Origin: Macrotrachela quadricornifera | Lineage: Eukaryota; Rotifera; Eurotatoria; Philodinida; Philodinidae | Direction: 5' to 3' | DNA length: 64,000 nucleotides | Assembly (NCBI GenBank): GCA_022393335.1 | Contig: JAJEKB010020677.1 | Coordinates: 599,068-663,067, forward strand | In this document: piece after piece, positions 1 to 11,901 of the stretch | How positions within the stretch are numbered: the first letter of the stretch is position 1 | Layout of the letters: every line of letters starts with the position of its first letter | Program-made: the position numbers and the translations under genes | Notes under the pieces: model-generated | The model's database searches: none | Told to the model about the DNA's origin: nothing | What the model saw: the letters and a program-made list of their open reading frames with translations, nothing else

Positions 1-2991
1 ATACGTAGAATTTATGCTGCATACAAAGAATTAGAAAAAGCACATAATACTACACTTTCACGAGAATCATTCGATGAATCGTATCAGTATTTGCGGAAAA
101 TTGATGATAGTGCCACTGATGAAATGAAAAAAAGATTCGATTCATTATCTCAAGATTATCTTAAAATTTTACACTGTTTAGAATCTGTTGATCGAGAACT
201 TAAAATGAATAGTGGTGGTGGTGATAGTTATATTAGTGATATAAAAAAGAGTTTATCAAAGTTAAAACAACTAAATAATAAACAATCACATACAATATGT
301 ATTGTCGGATTAGAGAAAGCTGGTAAATCAACATTTATTAATGCACTTCTTGGCTATGATCTTGTACCAACAGCAGCTGAACGATGTACCCAAGTACGCA
401 CTATTCTCAAACCACGACTTGAAGATGGTGATCAACAACCGTTTGCAACCGTGAAGTTCTATAATGATGAAGAATTTTCTGTATTCTATGATAAAATGTT
501 AAGGAAAACAGATGAAAGTCAACAACAATTTGATGAACGTAAACGCAATGTGAATACAACACGAGAAGCTTTGAAAGTGAAATTTCCAGAAGAACATTTC
601 CGTATTAACGACTTGAATGATGCGGATAGAGAACGTACAGCTATTTTCGGACAAATATCTGATTATATAACTGGAGAAGTATATTGTAATATAATTAAAG
701 AAATCGCAATTTATACGGATAAATTACCAGGTATGTGATTGATAAAAATGACCAAGTTTTTTTGTAGATTTTCAGAATGAGCTGAACTTCTTTAGCAAGT
801 CGATTTTAGTTTCGAGATACCACCAGAGTAAATTGCTAGAGAAAGGATAGACTACACCCGTATTAAGCCTCCTTGAAAGAACAAACGTATATACTTATAT
901 TAATTTCAAAGATTCATAAAGAAGGATGGTGAGCTATCTCCAGCACTCTTCTGATTACATCACTAGTATAGTCACGATTGGTCTGTTAGGATGCTTCAAT
1001 TTCAACAACCTGTAGTTATTTTTAAATAATTGAAAACGTTAAAATGCATGCTCGAAAAATGGCGAAACATAGATCGGAATAACAAGAATTGATCATTTTT
1101 TCGTTAGCTGTTTTAATTCATAAGGGAACATATGAAATGTGTGACAGTTTCCAATCTAAGAATGGAACTAGTTTCACTCAACTAGTTCTTTACAAAAGAA
1201 CGAGGTTCATTCTATGAGAAAAAGATCTGTTTATTGGTAGTATTCCATATATGATAATAGCTGACCACTGAAATCAATTCTCTATTACAGATTTAGGAGT
1301 TAACACATATCTATTCTCAAAAAAATCAGTCGAAACATAGACAAATGTAGATGCAACTCGAATGGAATACTCGTTCCGCCACATGCGTGTCTGGGCATCA
1401 GAGATGTTTGATATTATCATTCCTGTACATGTTTACATAGGAAAATTGTTCACATGATAAATTGATGGAATCTAATTTTGTGATAAACTATTCGGTTTTT
1501 CAAACTCGACTTGTGCGATATTAGACAGAAATAATCACAAACTCTATGAACTGCTGTTCTAACTCTATAGAACTCCAACTGAGAAAACTTTGACTCTTAT
1601 AGAAAAAAAATTATATATATTCTTACCATGTATTATAATCTATTCCATTTAGTTAATCTATAAGTATACTCTTTTGTTTTTTGTATTTAATAGGAAAGAA
1701 TTATGAACTTCTCGATGTTCCTGGTTTTGACTCTCCTATCAAAGAACATCGTGATGCTGGTTTAGAAGCTATTAAAACAGCAGATGCATTTCTTTTTCTT
1801 ACTAACGGTCAACAACCAAGTCTAACTCAACCACAAGTTCGACTTCTTTACGAAATTCAACAAAATCATTTTGAAGCAATGCAACGTGCATTTGGTATCG
1901 TCACCAAACTTGATCTTTGTCAAACTCAAACAATCTATCAAGACCATTATGACAAAGCTTATAATGAACTCATTGATAAAAAATTTAAACCCGAACATAT
2001 CTATACTGCTTGTCCAAGACTACATATTCTAAAGGAAAACTCAGAAGAATATCATGTTATCAATCGAAAACTACATAGTTTTGGTAATGACTTAGCGCAA
2101 GGATTTGAACGAAGTAAAGAAGCTCTTAATACATTTATTGAATATGAATTACCAAAAACACACTTAAAACAATTAATTGACTTAGGACGAATGCGATTAG
2201 TTCGACCTGTTTTAGAACGACTGAATATTATCAAAGAAAAACAAATTCTACCACAAAATCTGGCTAATAAGTCAATTGATGATTATATAAAACAACAGAA
2301 AATCGAGAGTTGGGATCAAGTTTATAATGAGAATATTTTTAAACCTGCTTTTAAGAAAGCAAACTTTTGGCATACAACTATTGTTACTAAAGATCGCGCA
2401 AAATTTATCGAAGATGTTAGACAAACATTTAGCAATGCTTTCATCGAACGTACCAATCAATTTCTTCAATCCACACAAGAAATTGAACGGCAAATGTTTG
2501 AAGACTATGGGTATTCTAAACTTCAATTAAACGCACATCCATCTGATAATGAAGTACGTCAAGAATTAAGTTTTAAACTGGAAAAAATTGTTGATGAAAC
2601 ATCAGATGTTCTTGCCAAATATTTTTATAATCAATATATTTGTGGATTAGAAAATATACTCAATGAAGTCTGTCCAGATTTAAAAGATTTATTTCGTACA
2701 ACACTAACATTGGAAAAATGTATATTTGAAACTCACTCATTAATTTTGAGAGTTTGTCGTCCAGTAATTACAGCAACTCTAAGGTATTCACACTTGGATA
2801 CAGTTGTTAAAATGAATGCAATTAATGAGTTGATCTATATTGCACCCACTCTGGCATATAACATAGCCAGTACTCCTGATGAAAATGGAAGTAGTGGAAT
2901 ACTTGGTTTAGATATACATAAATCAGTGGAATTTTTGGCTAATAAAAATGAAATGACAACATCAATTATTCGAACACTTTTTAACAAATAA
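1..2991 (+). CDS. Dynamin-like GTPase, 5'-partial, two exons visible
   Basis: The frame is open from base 1, so the gene starts upstream of the window. Exon 1 ends at 730, a GT donor (gtatgtg) follows at 731, and exon 2 begins at 1694 after an AG; the split codon is restored (phase 1). The joined part is 675 residues. All GTP-binding motifs are present: P-loop GLEKAGKS at visible residues 103-110, a Thr-rich switch I shortly after, DVPG at 251-254 and TKLD at 314-317. DxPG and TKLD are the usual dynamin-superfamily forms. The roughly 350 residues after the G domain look helical and carry no obvious PH or proline-rich domain, so this resembles a minimal dynamin-like/GBP-type large GTPase rather than classical dynamin. 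A role in membrane remodelling is inferred from the family only. The intron (963 bp) is long for this locus and holds no recognisable gene. Confidence 0.85.
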
Positions 2992-5900
2992 TTAAATATC
3001 AATTTATTATTAAATTAAAAGACTATATTTATATCTTTTTTTTTTGTCTGTTTACATTTTATCACTGATTTTATACTAACTATTATTCAATATGAACTGC
3101 ACACTATAAGAACGCTTGTTTTCTTTCATAAAAGAAGACTTGAATAGGATTGAATGTTGAAGTTATACATGAAATTCAGATAGGTATAATTAGTGAAGAA
3201 TTTATAGCTCGTCATGTATGGTCGATGTAATTGAACCGGTTTTGAATAATAATTTTTGCTTATTCTACTATTCGAAGTACAGTATTTTATTTGTATAAGA
3301 GCGTAGATTTTTTCACAAAACCTATTCAGAAAATGCATATCTCCTTTTCTTTATAAGCACCATGAAAGAGTTTTTTTTCTTATGATATGAAAGTACATTT
3401 TGTTAATGCTGCAAATGGTTTGATAATTACAGTAAATATTTTACAAAGAAAATTGATGATATTTGGTTCTGAACAGAATATTGTTACAATCACTTCATAT
3501 TTCATTATGACTTTAGGGTGAAAATGAGAATGGATAACTATAGTAACCACCCCTATCCTCAGTATACAAAGAAAAATCTCTCTCAATTGATAAATTAATT
3601 TCGAGCAGATAAATGTAGTTTATTTATCTAATGATGATATGAAGAGATTTGCTAGCTCTTCATAGCCATACACTTCATAAAAATACGTGTAATGCATATA
3701 AACAAAGAATTAGAGGGTGAGAAAATATTATTTTGTGCATAAAAATTCAGAAATAAAACTTGAAAAATGAATTCTTTATAAGAAGAAGAAAATAGAGTGT
3801 TATCAAAATAATCATAAACCACACATAGCATGATGCTTATGCTAACAAAAACTCAAAACTCATGAGCTATTGCCGTTCTTCCAAGCGGCATTGTGACATT
3901 GACAAATAATGTCGCCTAAATGAGAAAGACAGTTTTATTTACAAATTTTTCTTATGTCAAGTCAAAGCTTTATTGTTGATTAGTTAAACAGATTTCGTAT
4001 AGCATGGAAATACGTATCACCTCCAAGGTTTCTTCATCTTTTTTGTTTATTTGGAATTAAAGTCAACGAACAGATGACCGAATTCTAGGTCACATAGGAA
4101 ATGAATATGAATCAAAAGAACCTAAATTACAATTCTGTTCGATTATTTTATTTATGTTAAAGTAGATCGTGCAGATTAATCAGATGATTGATGATTTTAC
4201 AGTGCATAAATAAAAATTACCAAGGTTTTGTTCATACATTTTGCTTATTCTAAAGCAAAATTCATGAGCTGTCCAACTAATCGATGATTGCATGACTCCT
4301 AAAAACTTCTAACCGCCAAGCTTTCATTCAGTAACTTTGTTTATTATAAAGGAAATCTTGCGAGTTGGTTCATCGAAAATCATATGGTATAGAAATATTT
4401 ATGAAAATGATGAGAAGAATATTTCGATTCGTCTATCTTTTTAATATCGAAGTGAAGTTGTTAGTTGATTATTTTACATAGATTATATAGGAGGTGAAAA
4501 TACTGAAGTGCATGTGCGATATTTGTATCTAACTAGTTTGTTCGTTGCAAAGAAAAGTATCATATTTATCAGATGATAGATGATTATAAGACTAATGGTT
4601 ATCACTTATCATTGGTATACTTAATTATTTCACTTATTTTTGAACACATATCCGACATTGATAAACAAATTGAAGATTACATATCAAGTACACAATTCTT
4701 AGGATTGTTGAATTTCTGTATTTCGATCATTTTATAACAGGCATTTAGCAATAGAACCTTGGCTAACAATCTTAGGAAGATTGAATAATCAAAACGATGG
4801 TTTCGTTTATTTATATTCAACATTTTAATCAAAAATTTCGAATTAATCAAATGATTAAATATATCACGTGAAAAATGAATGAACAAAAGTCAAATTAGAT
4901 TAATTTATTCACTTCGTTTGTATTCATAAATTTGAATTGAAAGATTACTTTGAAATCACAGAACCGTTGAATATCTATTACCCATTTAGATGTTTTTCAT
5001 CTTTATCATTCACTTGAACATCATGTTTCGATTTGATAGTTGCTCATAAATTATACACAAACTGAATGATAAATTATTGTCATGTTTAGTGCTGCAGACA
5101 TTTATTTTGCTTGTTGAAAAGTTGCAAGATTGAGTTTATTCGTTGAGTAAATACTACATGACTAACGAATAACCTTCTACCAATGTGTTGGTTCACATAA
5201 TTTAGTCTCTTCAAATCAATGACTTGTAGTTTAGTCTAGTGGCTGAAGCTTACATTGCAAATGTTTTCATACAATCAGAGGCTAATGCATCTATCTTGTT
5301 TAAGTATGACCGGTGATTTTCAGATGAACAGATGAATTACACTCACATAGAAAAGAAATGTTCGGAACGACATCTTCCAAACCTCAAGTAACTTATTATG
5401 TTCAACTGAAAACAATTAATTTCGGCTGACAAAATATTTGACGATATCGTGGTATATAAATAATCATAACATTGAGCACAAACACGGCCATGACAATAGT
5501 TCTTCTCATTGAGAGCGTATCTTTACTCTATAAGACTGCATACCTGTTAATCTATTAACGACTACATGATAAATAGACAAGTTGGAGGCACGTTGTGAAG
5601 ATTTTGAACATGTGACTGTAATTCATCTATATAAAATTTGGATCATTTCTGATAATGTTGAAAATATAGTTTTTATTCTCACTCTTATTTAGCAAATATG
5701 AGATTTTCTTAAATTAATATAATATCCTGCATGCGATGCTCTCAAAAAACAATTTATAGGAGGTTTTCCTTTATATGGTTAAAAGAATAATACGAAAAGT
5801 TTGTCAGCGCACTTACTTTATAGTTAAAACATGGGAGCTTAGACATATCGTCCATGCAGAGCATCATTCGGTATAACCGATTGTTTCGAACAAATTTATC

Positions 5901-6207
5901 TGTTGACCTATAAAACACTTCATCTATCAGTTTCTATTGAGAATAAGGAGTGAAGACGAGGAGGCCTATCAATTTTTATGTTAAAACTTACATTTTGTTT
6001 TCTTGCATAAAATATTTGAGTTCCACGAAATGATGCTTTTTGCACTTATTATCATCTTGAAGATGAAGCTAGAAAGATGGACACTTGGGTGTGGGTGTGT
6101 AAGATATAGATAGCAAGCCCTCACCCTCACCTTCTGATATCCGAGAGAGAAAGATTTAACTTCTAATTGTGGTACTTGTTTTTTATGTTACTAATTAATT
6201 TGATATT
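2992..6207. other. Gene-free AT-rich stretch
   Basis: I see no open frame with recognisable composition, no RNA gene and no clear repeat over about 3.2 kb. Short phrases such as 'cagatgattgatgatt' recur loosely near 4180 and 4560, but not regularly enough to call a tandem array. Confidence 0.5.
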
Positions 6208-6726
6208 TCACTTATAATTCTTACTTTGTAAATTTTTAATTTGCGTCTGCTGAATATTAATTTGTTCTTGAAGCTGGTCAAATAAAGGCCGTAATACAGT
6301 GAAAATACATCTAGCTAAATGATTATCGAGTTGATCTCGTTGTCCAACCCATGTACATGTCATATCTTTGGATGGACATGTTACAATGGCCTTAGGACAT
6401 ACATTGTTCAGGTGATTATTGAAGTCGGTTCTCTTAAGATCTGTTTCATTACAAAGTTTACATTGGATTCGAAGTTCATCTAATGCATTAATCAAAACTC
6501 GGTCAATAATGATAGTTAAATTATCATTATTCAGTTTCTGATGGCAAATTGGACATGACTGATTATATGAGACGAAGTCCAAAATGCAGCGACGACAAAA
6601 TGTATGACTCTTAGGCTGACAGTTTGTTGATACAGGATCGATGAGTGGATTTTCGCAAATTGGACATTTTAAACGCTCACTTATTAATTCCCTATTGATA
6701 TATACGTAATTTGTGTCAGTTTCCAT
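6208..6726 (-). CDS. RING/TRAF-type zinc-finger protein with short coiled coil
   Basis: The ORF gives 172 residues from an ATG at 6726, with no intron needed. Residues 21-61 form a C3HC4 RING finger (C21, C24, C36, H41, C44, C47, C58, C61), the E2-binding module of RING ubiquitin ligases. Residues 88-139 contain two C-C-H-C sets (C88, C91, H104, C109 and C116, C123, H135, C139) spaced like TRAF-type zinc fingers. The tail from about 141 to 170 is Gln/Leu-rich and looks like a coiled coil for oligomerisation. There is no MATH/TRAF-C domain, so the protein is shorter than true TRAFs and ends just after the coiled coil. A role as a cytoplasmic E3 ligase or adaptor follows from the family; substrates cannot be inferred. 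It could be a truncated TRAF paralogue. Confidence 0.8.
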   Translation of the reverse strand: METDTNYVYINRELISERLKCPICENPLIDPVSTNCQPKSHTFCRRCILDFVSYNQSCPICHQKLNNDNLTIIIDRVLINALDELRIQCKLCNETDLKRTDFNNHLNNVCPKAIVTCPSKDMTCTWVGQRDQLDNHLARCIFTVLRPLFDQLQEQINIQQTQIKNLQSKNYK

Positions 6727-7823
6727 TTGGTCTTATGAAAATATTATCTAGAAAATGATAATCATGTTGATTCAAGTTCTATCTTCTGTCACTTATCGAA
6801 TAGATTATTTCTCGTAGCGCCTACAAAAAACACATTCAACTCAAACACAACAGATACAATGTATAGACTTTGAAGAATAAATTAAAGATATAATGACTTT
6901 ACTGTCATTAGTTTTACTAGAACTATGGCTGCAATGACACTAACTACACTAACCACACTCATTAGTATTGGCTGGAGTATTGATGCTCGTTGGAGTACCT
7001 GCACTGAGAAAAAAACGATCACACTGATATCAATAGTCAGTGAAAAATCGAAGCACTGACTCTCACAAAGTTCACATCTTTTGTACTTGGCGATGACTGA
7101 TACCTAAGTAGTTTCGAACTCACTTGTCTAAAATAGGACCTATCATGCACAATAATGAAATACGATGAGCAATATATAGCACGTTAGATCTCCATCATCG
7201 AACATGAATCTCTGTAACTTCACTAATAATGATAGCTTTTAAATAGAGTGAGCACTTTCTTCTCTCTTGTCACACACTGTTATACGACGTATTAGACGAG
7301 ACAGTATCGAATGCATTTAGTTTTACTTTCCAATTATACGAGTGAGAAGTAAACACAATGAATAATAGTGAAAGATAAGAAACGACGAAATAGAAAATAA
7401 AAGATAAAATATGGCGTGTGATTTATGGGAATAACGAAATAATAACTATTGATTCACTGACACAATGTAACATCGAATAGATTCAGTTCTAAGAAACTTT
7501 GACTCTGATTCTGTTGTGCTTATTCAATGAAAAGTTTCTATAAATTTATCTATTATATCCGATAGATGTCATAGTATTCTGAGCACAAAATTTAATCACT
7601 AGAAATCCATATCGATCTACCAGTGTTGCACTGAACACTGATATCAGTGTAATTATGTTTCATAGAATGTTACTCTTTCAGTAAACGACGATGATTACCA
7701 CGAGAAATATTATTTTGAAATAGATAAATGGTAAAATAAATGATTTGCATTGAAAAAGAAGAGTTATGTCTATGTGACAGAATAGCTTTTTGGTCGCGCT
7801 GTGGAACTCTGATACATAGTAAC
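6727..7823. other. Intergenic, nothing recognised
   Basis: AT-rich sequence upstream of the RING/TRAF gene. No coding frame or structured repeat could be supported. The gene's promoter must lie here, but no convincing TATA element was picked out. Confidence 0.4.
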
Positions 7824-7825
7824 TA

Positions 7826-8361
7826 TTAAGTTGATAAGAATTTTTTTGCATTTTTTTCGAAAATTTTTATTTTATTTTTTAACTTTAAGAATACAATTCC
7901 TGAGACTTTTGACCAAAGAAGTTTTGGAAATCCATTTTGAAGTCGTTCTCGTCGTCGCATTTTTCTGGCGTAAAATATTAGACAGAGAATGAAATAAATG
8001 GTAGTCTGTAGGAGCCAAGTCTCGAGAATAAGGCGGATTTGGAACAATAACCCATCCCAGCTCCGATAGTTTTTGACGGGTCGACTTTGCAACATGGGAG
8101 CTCGTGTTGGCATTACTAGAAGAGCAGCCATTTGAAAGAAGTTTCGAATGAATAATCTCTTTGACACCTCATCATACGCTCAGCATTACCTTCTTAGGGT
8201 GCGGATCAGTCTTAGACGTTCCTACACTCGCTTGACCAGCGCTCAATCACTGACATCTGTGTGCGCAGTTAATGTACAACACTCACTTTTCATCGCTAGT
8301 AATAAAATTGCAGAGCCATTCGTTGTTGCGATGAGTTGCCATTAATTCCTTACCAACCCAA
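7826..8361 (-). mobile_element. Internally deleted, decayed mariner element
   Basis: On the minus strand, two reading frames preserve mariner transposase signatures: a DEK(stop)VLYIN block and HPKKVMLSV near 8320-8180, and PPYSRDLAPTDYHLF at about 8040-7992, which contains the last catalytic Asp. The middle Asp block, usually HDNARPH-like, reads NANTSSH. The N-terminal DNA-binding half is missing. The ends are related: 7826 onward reads TTAAGTTGATAAGAATT, and the other end read inward is TTGGGTTGGTAAGGAAT. Both are flanked by TA (7824-7825 and 8362-8363), the Tc1/mariner target. At about 536 bp, against roughly 1.3 kb for an intact mariner, this is a deletion derivative. Four positions where mariners normally have Trp are TGA stops. 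Confidence 0.82.
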
Positions 8362-8363
8362 TA

Positions 8364-8982
8364 TATCATTTAAGGTCTTACGAGAACAAGAACTTTGTAA
8401 TTAAATTAATTCTGATATATCAAATATGTAATATGATGCTCCTAACTGAAGTTTAGATATAAAATGGATGATTACCAATGCCATTTTGTCTCTTGTACGT
8501 CTGAATAACTGCAATAAGACCGAAATCAACAGTTATCGAAGAAAACATACCGTTACTTTCTTCAATGACTTATGCGGTCAAACATTTTCTCAATGTAACA
8601 CGGTAGATAAATTTACACTTATGAAATTCTGAAAGGTATACGGAAATCATTGGCAAGTTCTAGTATTTTCTCCTAGCAACTATTCGTAGATTTCTGTTGA
8701 TCTTCTCATTATTTTTTCTTGAATGTAGAGGATGGTTAAAAAGCATTTACAATATTCATTCTTGCTCATATTCATACTAAGAGCTTTCCAGAAAGACTTA
8801 ATAAGGTTCAAGAGTGGTGTAACCCTAATTTAGCCTATCTCACAATGATATCATTAAGTAGAGGTGTTGTAAAACAAATTTACTACAACGGTTAACAAAG
8901 AGTCAGAATTTCATATAACAATAAAATATTTTGAGATGCATATGTGTGCGATTAATTAGTATAGTACTCCAAAATAGAAAAT
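8364..8982. other. Intergenic, nothing recognised
   Basis: About 620 bp of AT-rich sequence between the mariner remnant and the foldback repeat. No gene is visible. Confidence 0.4.
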
Positions 8983-9240
8983 AGGAAATAATATTATTCC
9001 ACGAAGTAGTGTATATTGAATTTTATATCAAACGGAAGCTCGTCAAAAATTAGATTTATTAGAACTAAATAGTAAGGATTTTGTGAACTTTGTAATGTTG
9101 AATTTCAGAAATTTTGAGAATTTCATACATTTTTAGCGTAGAAAAGTAAGATGTCGATCGTTTAAAAATGATGTAAAGTTTTTTTTCTTGAATATTTTTA
9201 TATGATTCGATAGCGATCATCGAGTTGTACAAGACTATAT
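8983..9240. repeat. Foldback repeat family, copy A (one arm)
   Basis: The segment starts GGAAATAATATTATT and shares many blocks with the arms of the element at 40282-41154: 'agctcgtcaaaaa', 'gaaaagtaag', 'gatgtaaag' and 'cgagttgtac' occur in the same order with scattered substitutions. Only one arm is recognisable here; the next 370 bp form a different palindrome. This looks like a diverged or rearranged copy of a long-TIR non-autonomous transposon. Confidence 0.6.
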
Positions 9241-9243
9241 GTA

Positions 9244-9606
9244 TTGAAGTTTATTAAGCTATTTTTTCAAGATAAACAATTCAAAAACATTGCAAGGAAA
9301 ATGTTTAAAATGTCATATTCTCTATATGGAAGGAGAACACAAGATTTTTCCATAAAATTAGCTTTTCTCATTGTTTTTACTATCCCACACCCTCAAGGAA
9401 TGCACTTTTTCGATTTCAGTTTTCTGCACTACATATATTGAGTGCATTTCGAAACATGTGAGATAGTAAAAACAATGAAAAAAAGCTAATTCTATAGAAA
9501 AATCTCGTGTTTTCTTCCATATAGAAAAAATGAGATGTTTAACATGTTGTAAAGAGTTTCCATGCAGTTCTTTGAATTTTTTATCTAGAAAAAAATAACT
9601 TTTTTT
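9244..9606. repeat. Imperfect palindrome, arms about 150 bp
   Basis: The left arm (about 9244-9400) is the reverse complement of about 9445-9606 with scattered mismatches; 'cattgtttttactatc' near 9369 pairs with 'gatagtaaaaacaatg' near 9462. The centre lies near 9425. The structure could form one long hairpin. No transposase or clear target duplication is visible. Confidence 0.75.
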
Positions 9607-11901
9607 TTACGTCTCTAATTACTTCATTAAAGAGTAGCTTTAAAGTTCAAATTGTTATTGCAAAAACCTGTTTGATGAATAAGATATAGAATAATGGTCT
9701 GATTTGTATGATAAACTTATATATAGATATTTAGCAATATTTTATCGAGACTTTTAAGACTAAACATTTGCTATGATTGTGTATTTATCAGAAACAAGAA
9801 TGAATATCTATTATAATTCCACTGCATAGACGATAAATATTGCTTCAAAAACTATGAATTTTCATCCAAATACATATCGAATACATTCAACTCCGTAAAG
9901 ATCATTGAATAAAAATCAAAGATTTCTAAAAAAAGAAAAAGAGCGCACTTTGATGTAGCTTCATATGATCAAAATTAGACTCAAGCGTTGAAATGAAGTA
10001 TTTCGAGAGCTCAAAGTTCAAATATAATCATCGAAGACATATTTTTAGGATTTTCAACCACTCAATGTATCTTTCATATGGCCTTTAATTCTGCTTCGAC
10101 ATTTATTTCTTTTTAAAAAGTAGTCCAATAAAATTCATCTATTGTATATTAAAGAATAACAAACATGTATAGAACATTCCATGTGCTTCTTGTTAAAGAA
10201 ATGTATTCTCGATCACTCTACATTAATTTAAACATTCAAACAGAGAAACCAGATATATGCATTTATTGTGCATCAAAACAACAAAGTAAAATTCATTTTC
10301 ACCATAGTTAACAAACTAGTTGTAATAATGAAAAATCGAATATTCTCACCACCAACAGAAGGTATCATTTACTTCGTACTGTTCATTTGATACTTATAAC
10401 ACGTAGATAATATTATAGATCGTACACTATCGACTAAAACATATGCTAGAATAGGTTCTTTTCACCATCGTCATCAACAGCTTAATAATAAAGTAAGTTC
10501 TCTTGAATTCTGCTATGTATATTATTTATATGTTTAATATATATTTATCGTTCAAGATGCGATCCAGTCATGTCATTCATGTAAATATTCGATCATCAAG
10601 CCGCATTCATCCTATAGTCGATAAGTCTAAAAGATCGAACAATAACTTACATTCAGTTAGATATTAAAAGTATTCAATCGTTTTATATTTTGTTGCTTTA
10701 CCTAAGTAGATCTCGAATGGTGCTTATAATGATCATCACCAACATCGAACAGAAGCAACATCCACTACTCGAAATTTCGTCGAACAGCCAAACAGTATAA
10801 CAAGTTCTGTAACTGTAAGTGTCACTAGAATTTGTGATATGATTATTCATTTTCACAAGTAAAAAAAAAAAGAACAATTGATTAGTGGTTTTTGTGTACT
10901 CAAAAAGTGAGTACACTATAGAAACGGTCAGTTTGTCCGACTGGTCGCTCGTTTATACGACAATTCCTCATAGGCTCATCCGATTGTGATGAAATTTTGC
11001 ATACAATATTATCTCATCAATATCTTGGTCGAGAGAAGAAGATGAAAATGATCCGTCGAAGAATTTTAAAATTATGCCAAAAAACCTCTTTATTGCCTAC
11101 GGCTTTCTGTGTGAACATTGATCTATCCCAGTTTTCATACAAAAAATTTGTCTGTCGTAATCAAAATAAAAACCTCAATTATTATACATCATTTGATAGG
11201 AGATTTCGTGGACTATAAAATGCTATATAAAACATTAAGACAAAATTTTTACTATCTAATCGTACGGATCGATTTCTCGACTCCTCAAACCTTTGATAAA
11301 ACTTTGACCTTATCTAAGGACATGCTTTTATAACCTGCGATTCGCTTATGATGACCCATTTGTCTAGAATGATCATTGTGTCTTAGTATCTACGCCAATA
11401 AAGACTGTCGAGACCATATATAAAAGTGCTGTTCTTGTAATTCTTCACTCATAAGGTGATAGTGATCAGTTTTACTTGAAAAAAGATACTCATTTTCTCA
11501 GGATTGATGATGATAATTGATGGATCTATTATGCAACTTGCACTCTTTTGAATTGGTTTTCTAATATAACATTAAGTTCAGTTCATTTGGACGGAGTTCG
11601 GTGAGAATGAGTGAGCTGGTCGATCTCTATTTATTTCTTACTACTTTCAAGAATGATTTTTTCTTCAGACAGTTTAATCAAAATCCATGTGTTCTCAATT
11701 TTTTTCCCTTTTTGAAGTGCATATAACAGTCGGATTTAAATCTGAGGTTTCTCTATTTATCGAAAATTCATTGAACGACAAAAATGACGCTTATTTTGTG
11801 TGTGAAGGTTAATGAATATTGTGAATGTTTACGGTGAATTTACTGAAGTAATCATTTTACTCTTTTACTCTTTTTGCTCTGTTTTTTTCAAAAAATATTA
11901 G
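9607..11901. other. Intergenic, upstream of NHL gene A
   Basis: No supported gene over 2.3 kb. A patch near 10921-11010 (around 'gtccgactggtcgctcg') is richer in GC than its surroundings and may be an unidentified repeat fragment; no second copy was found in the window. Upstream exons of NHL gene A may lie here, because its first visible exon begins after an acceptor-like AG at 11900-11901. Confidence 0.35.

Noticed and set aside
6085..6105. GTGTGGGTGTG patch as telomere-like repeat
   Set aside because: Only about one to two units; no array, and unique sequence continues on both sides.
8148..8345. Plus-strand 65-codon ORF in the mariner remnant
   Set aside because: The transposase signature reads on the minus strand; this is its shadow.
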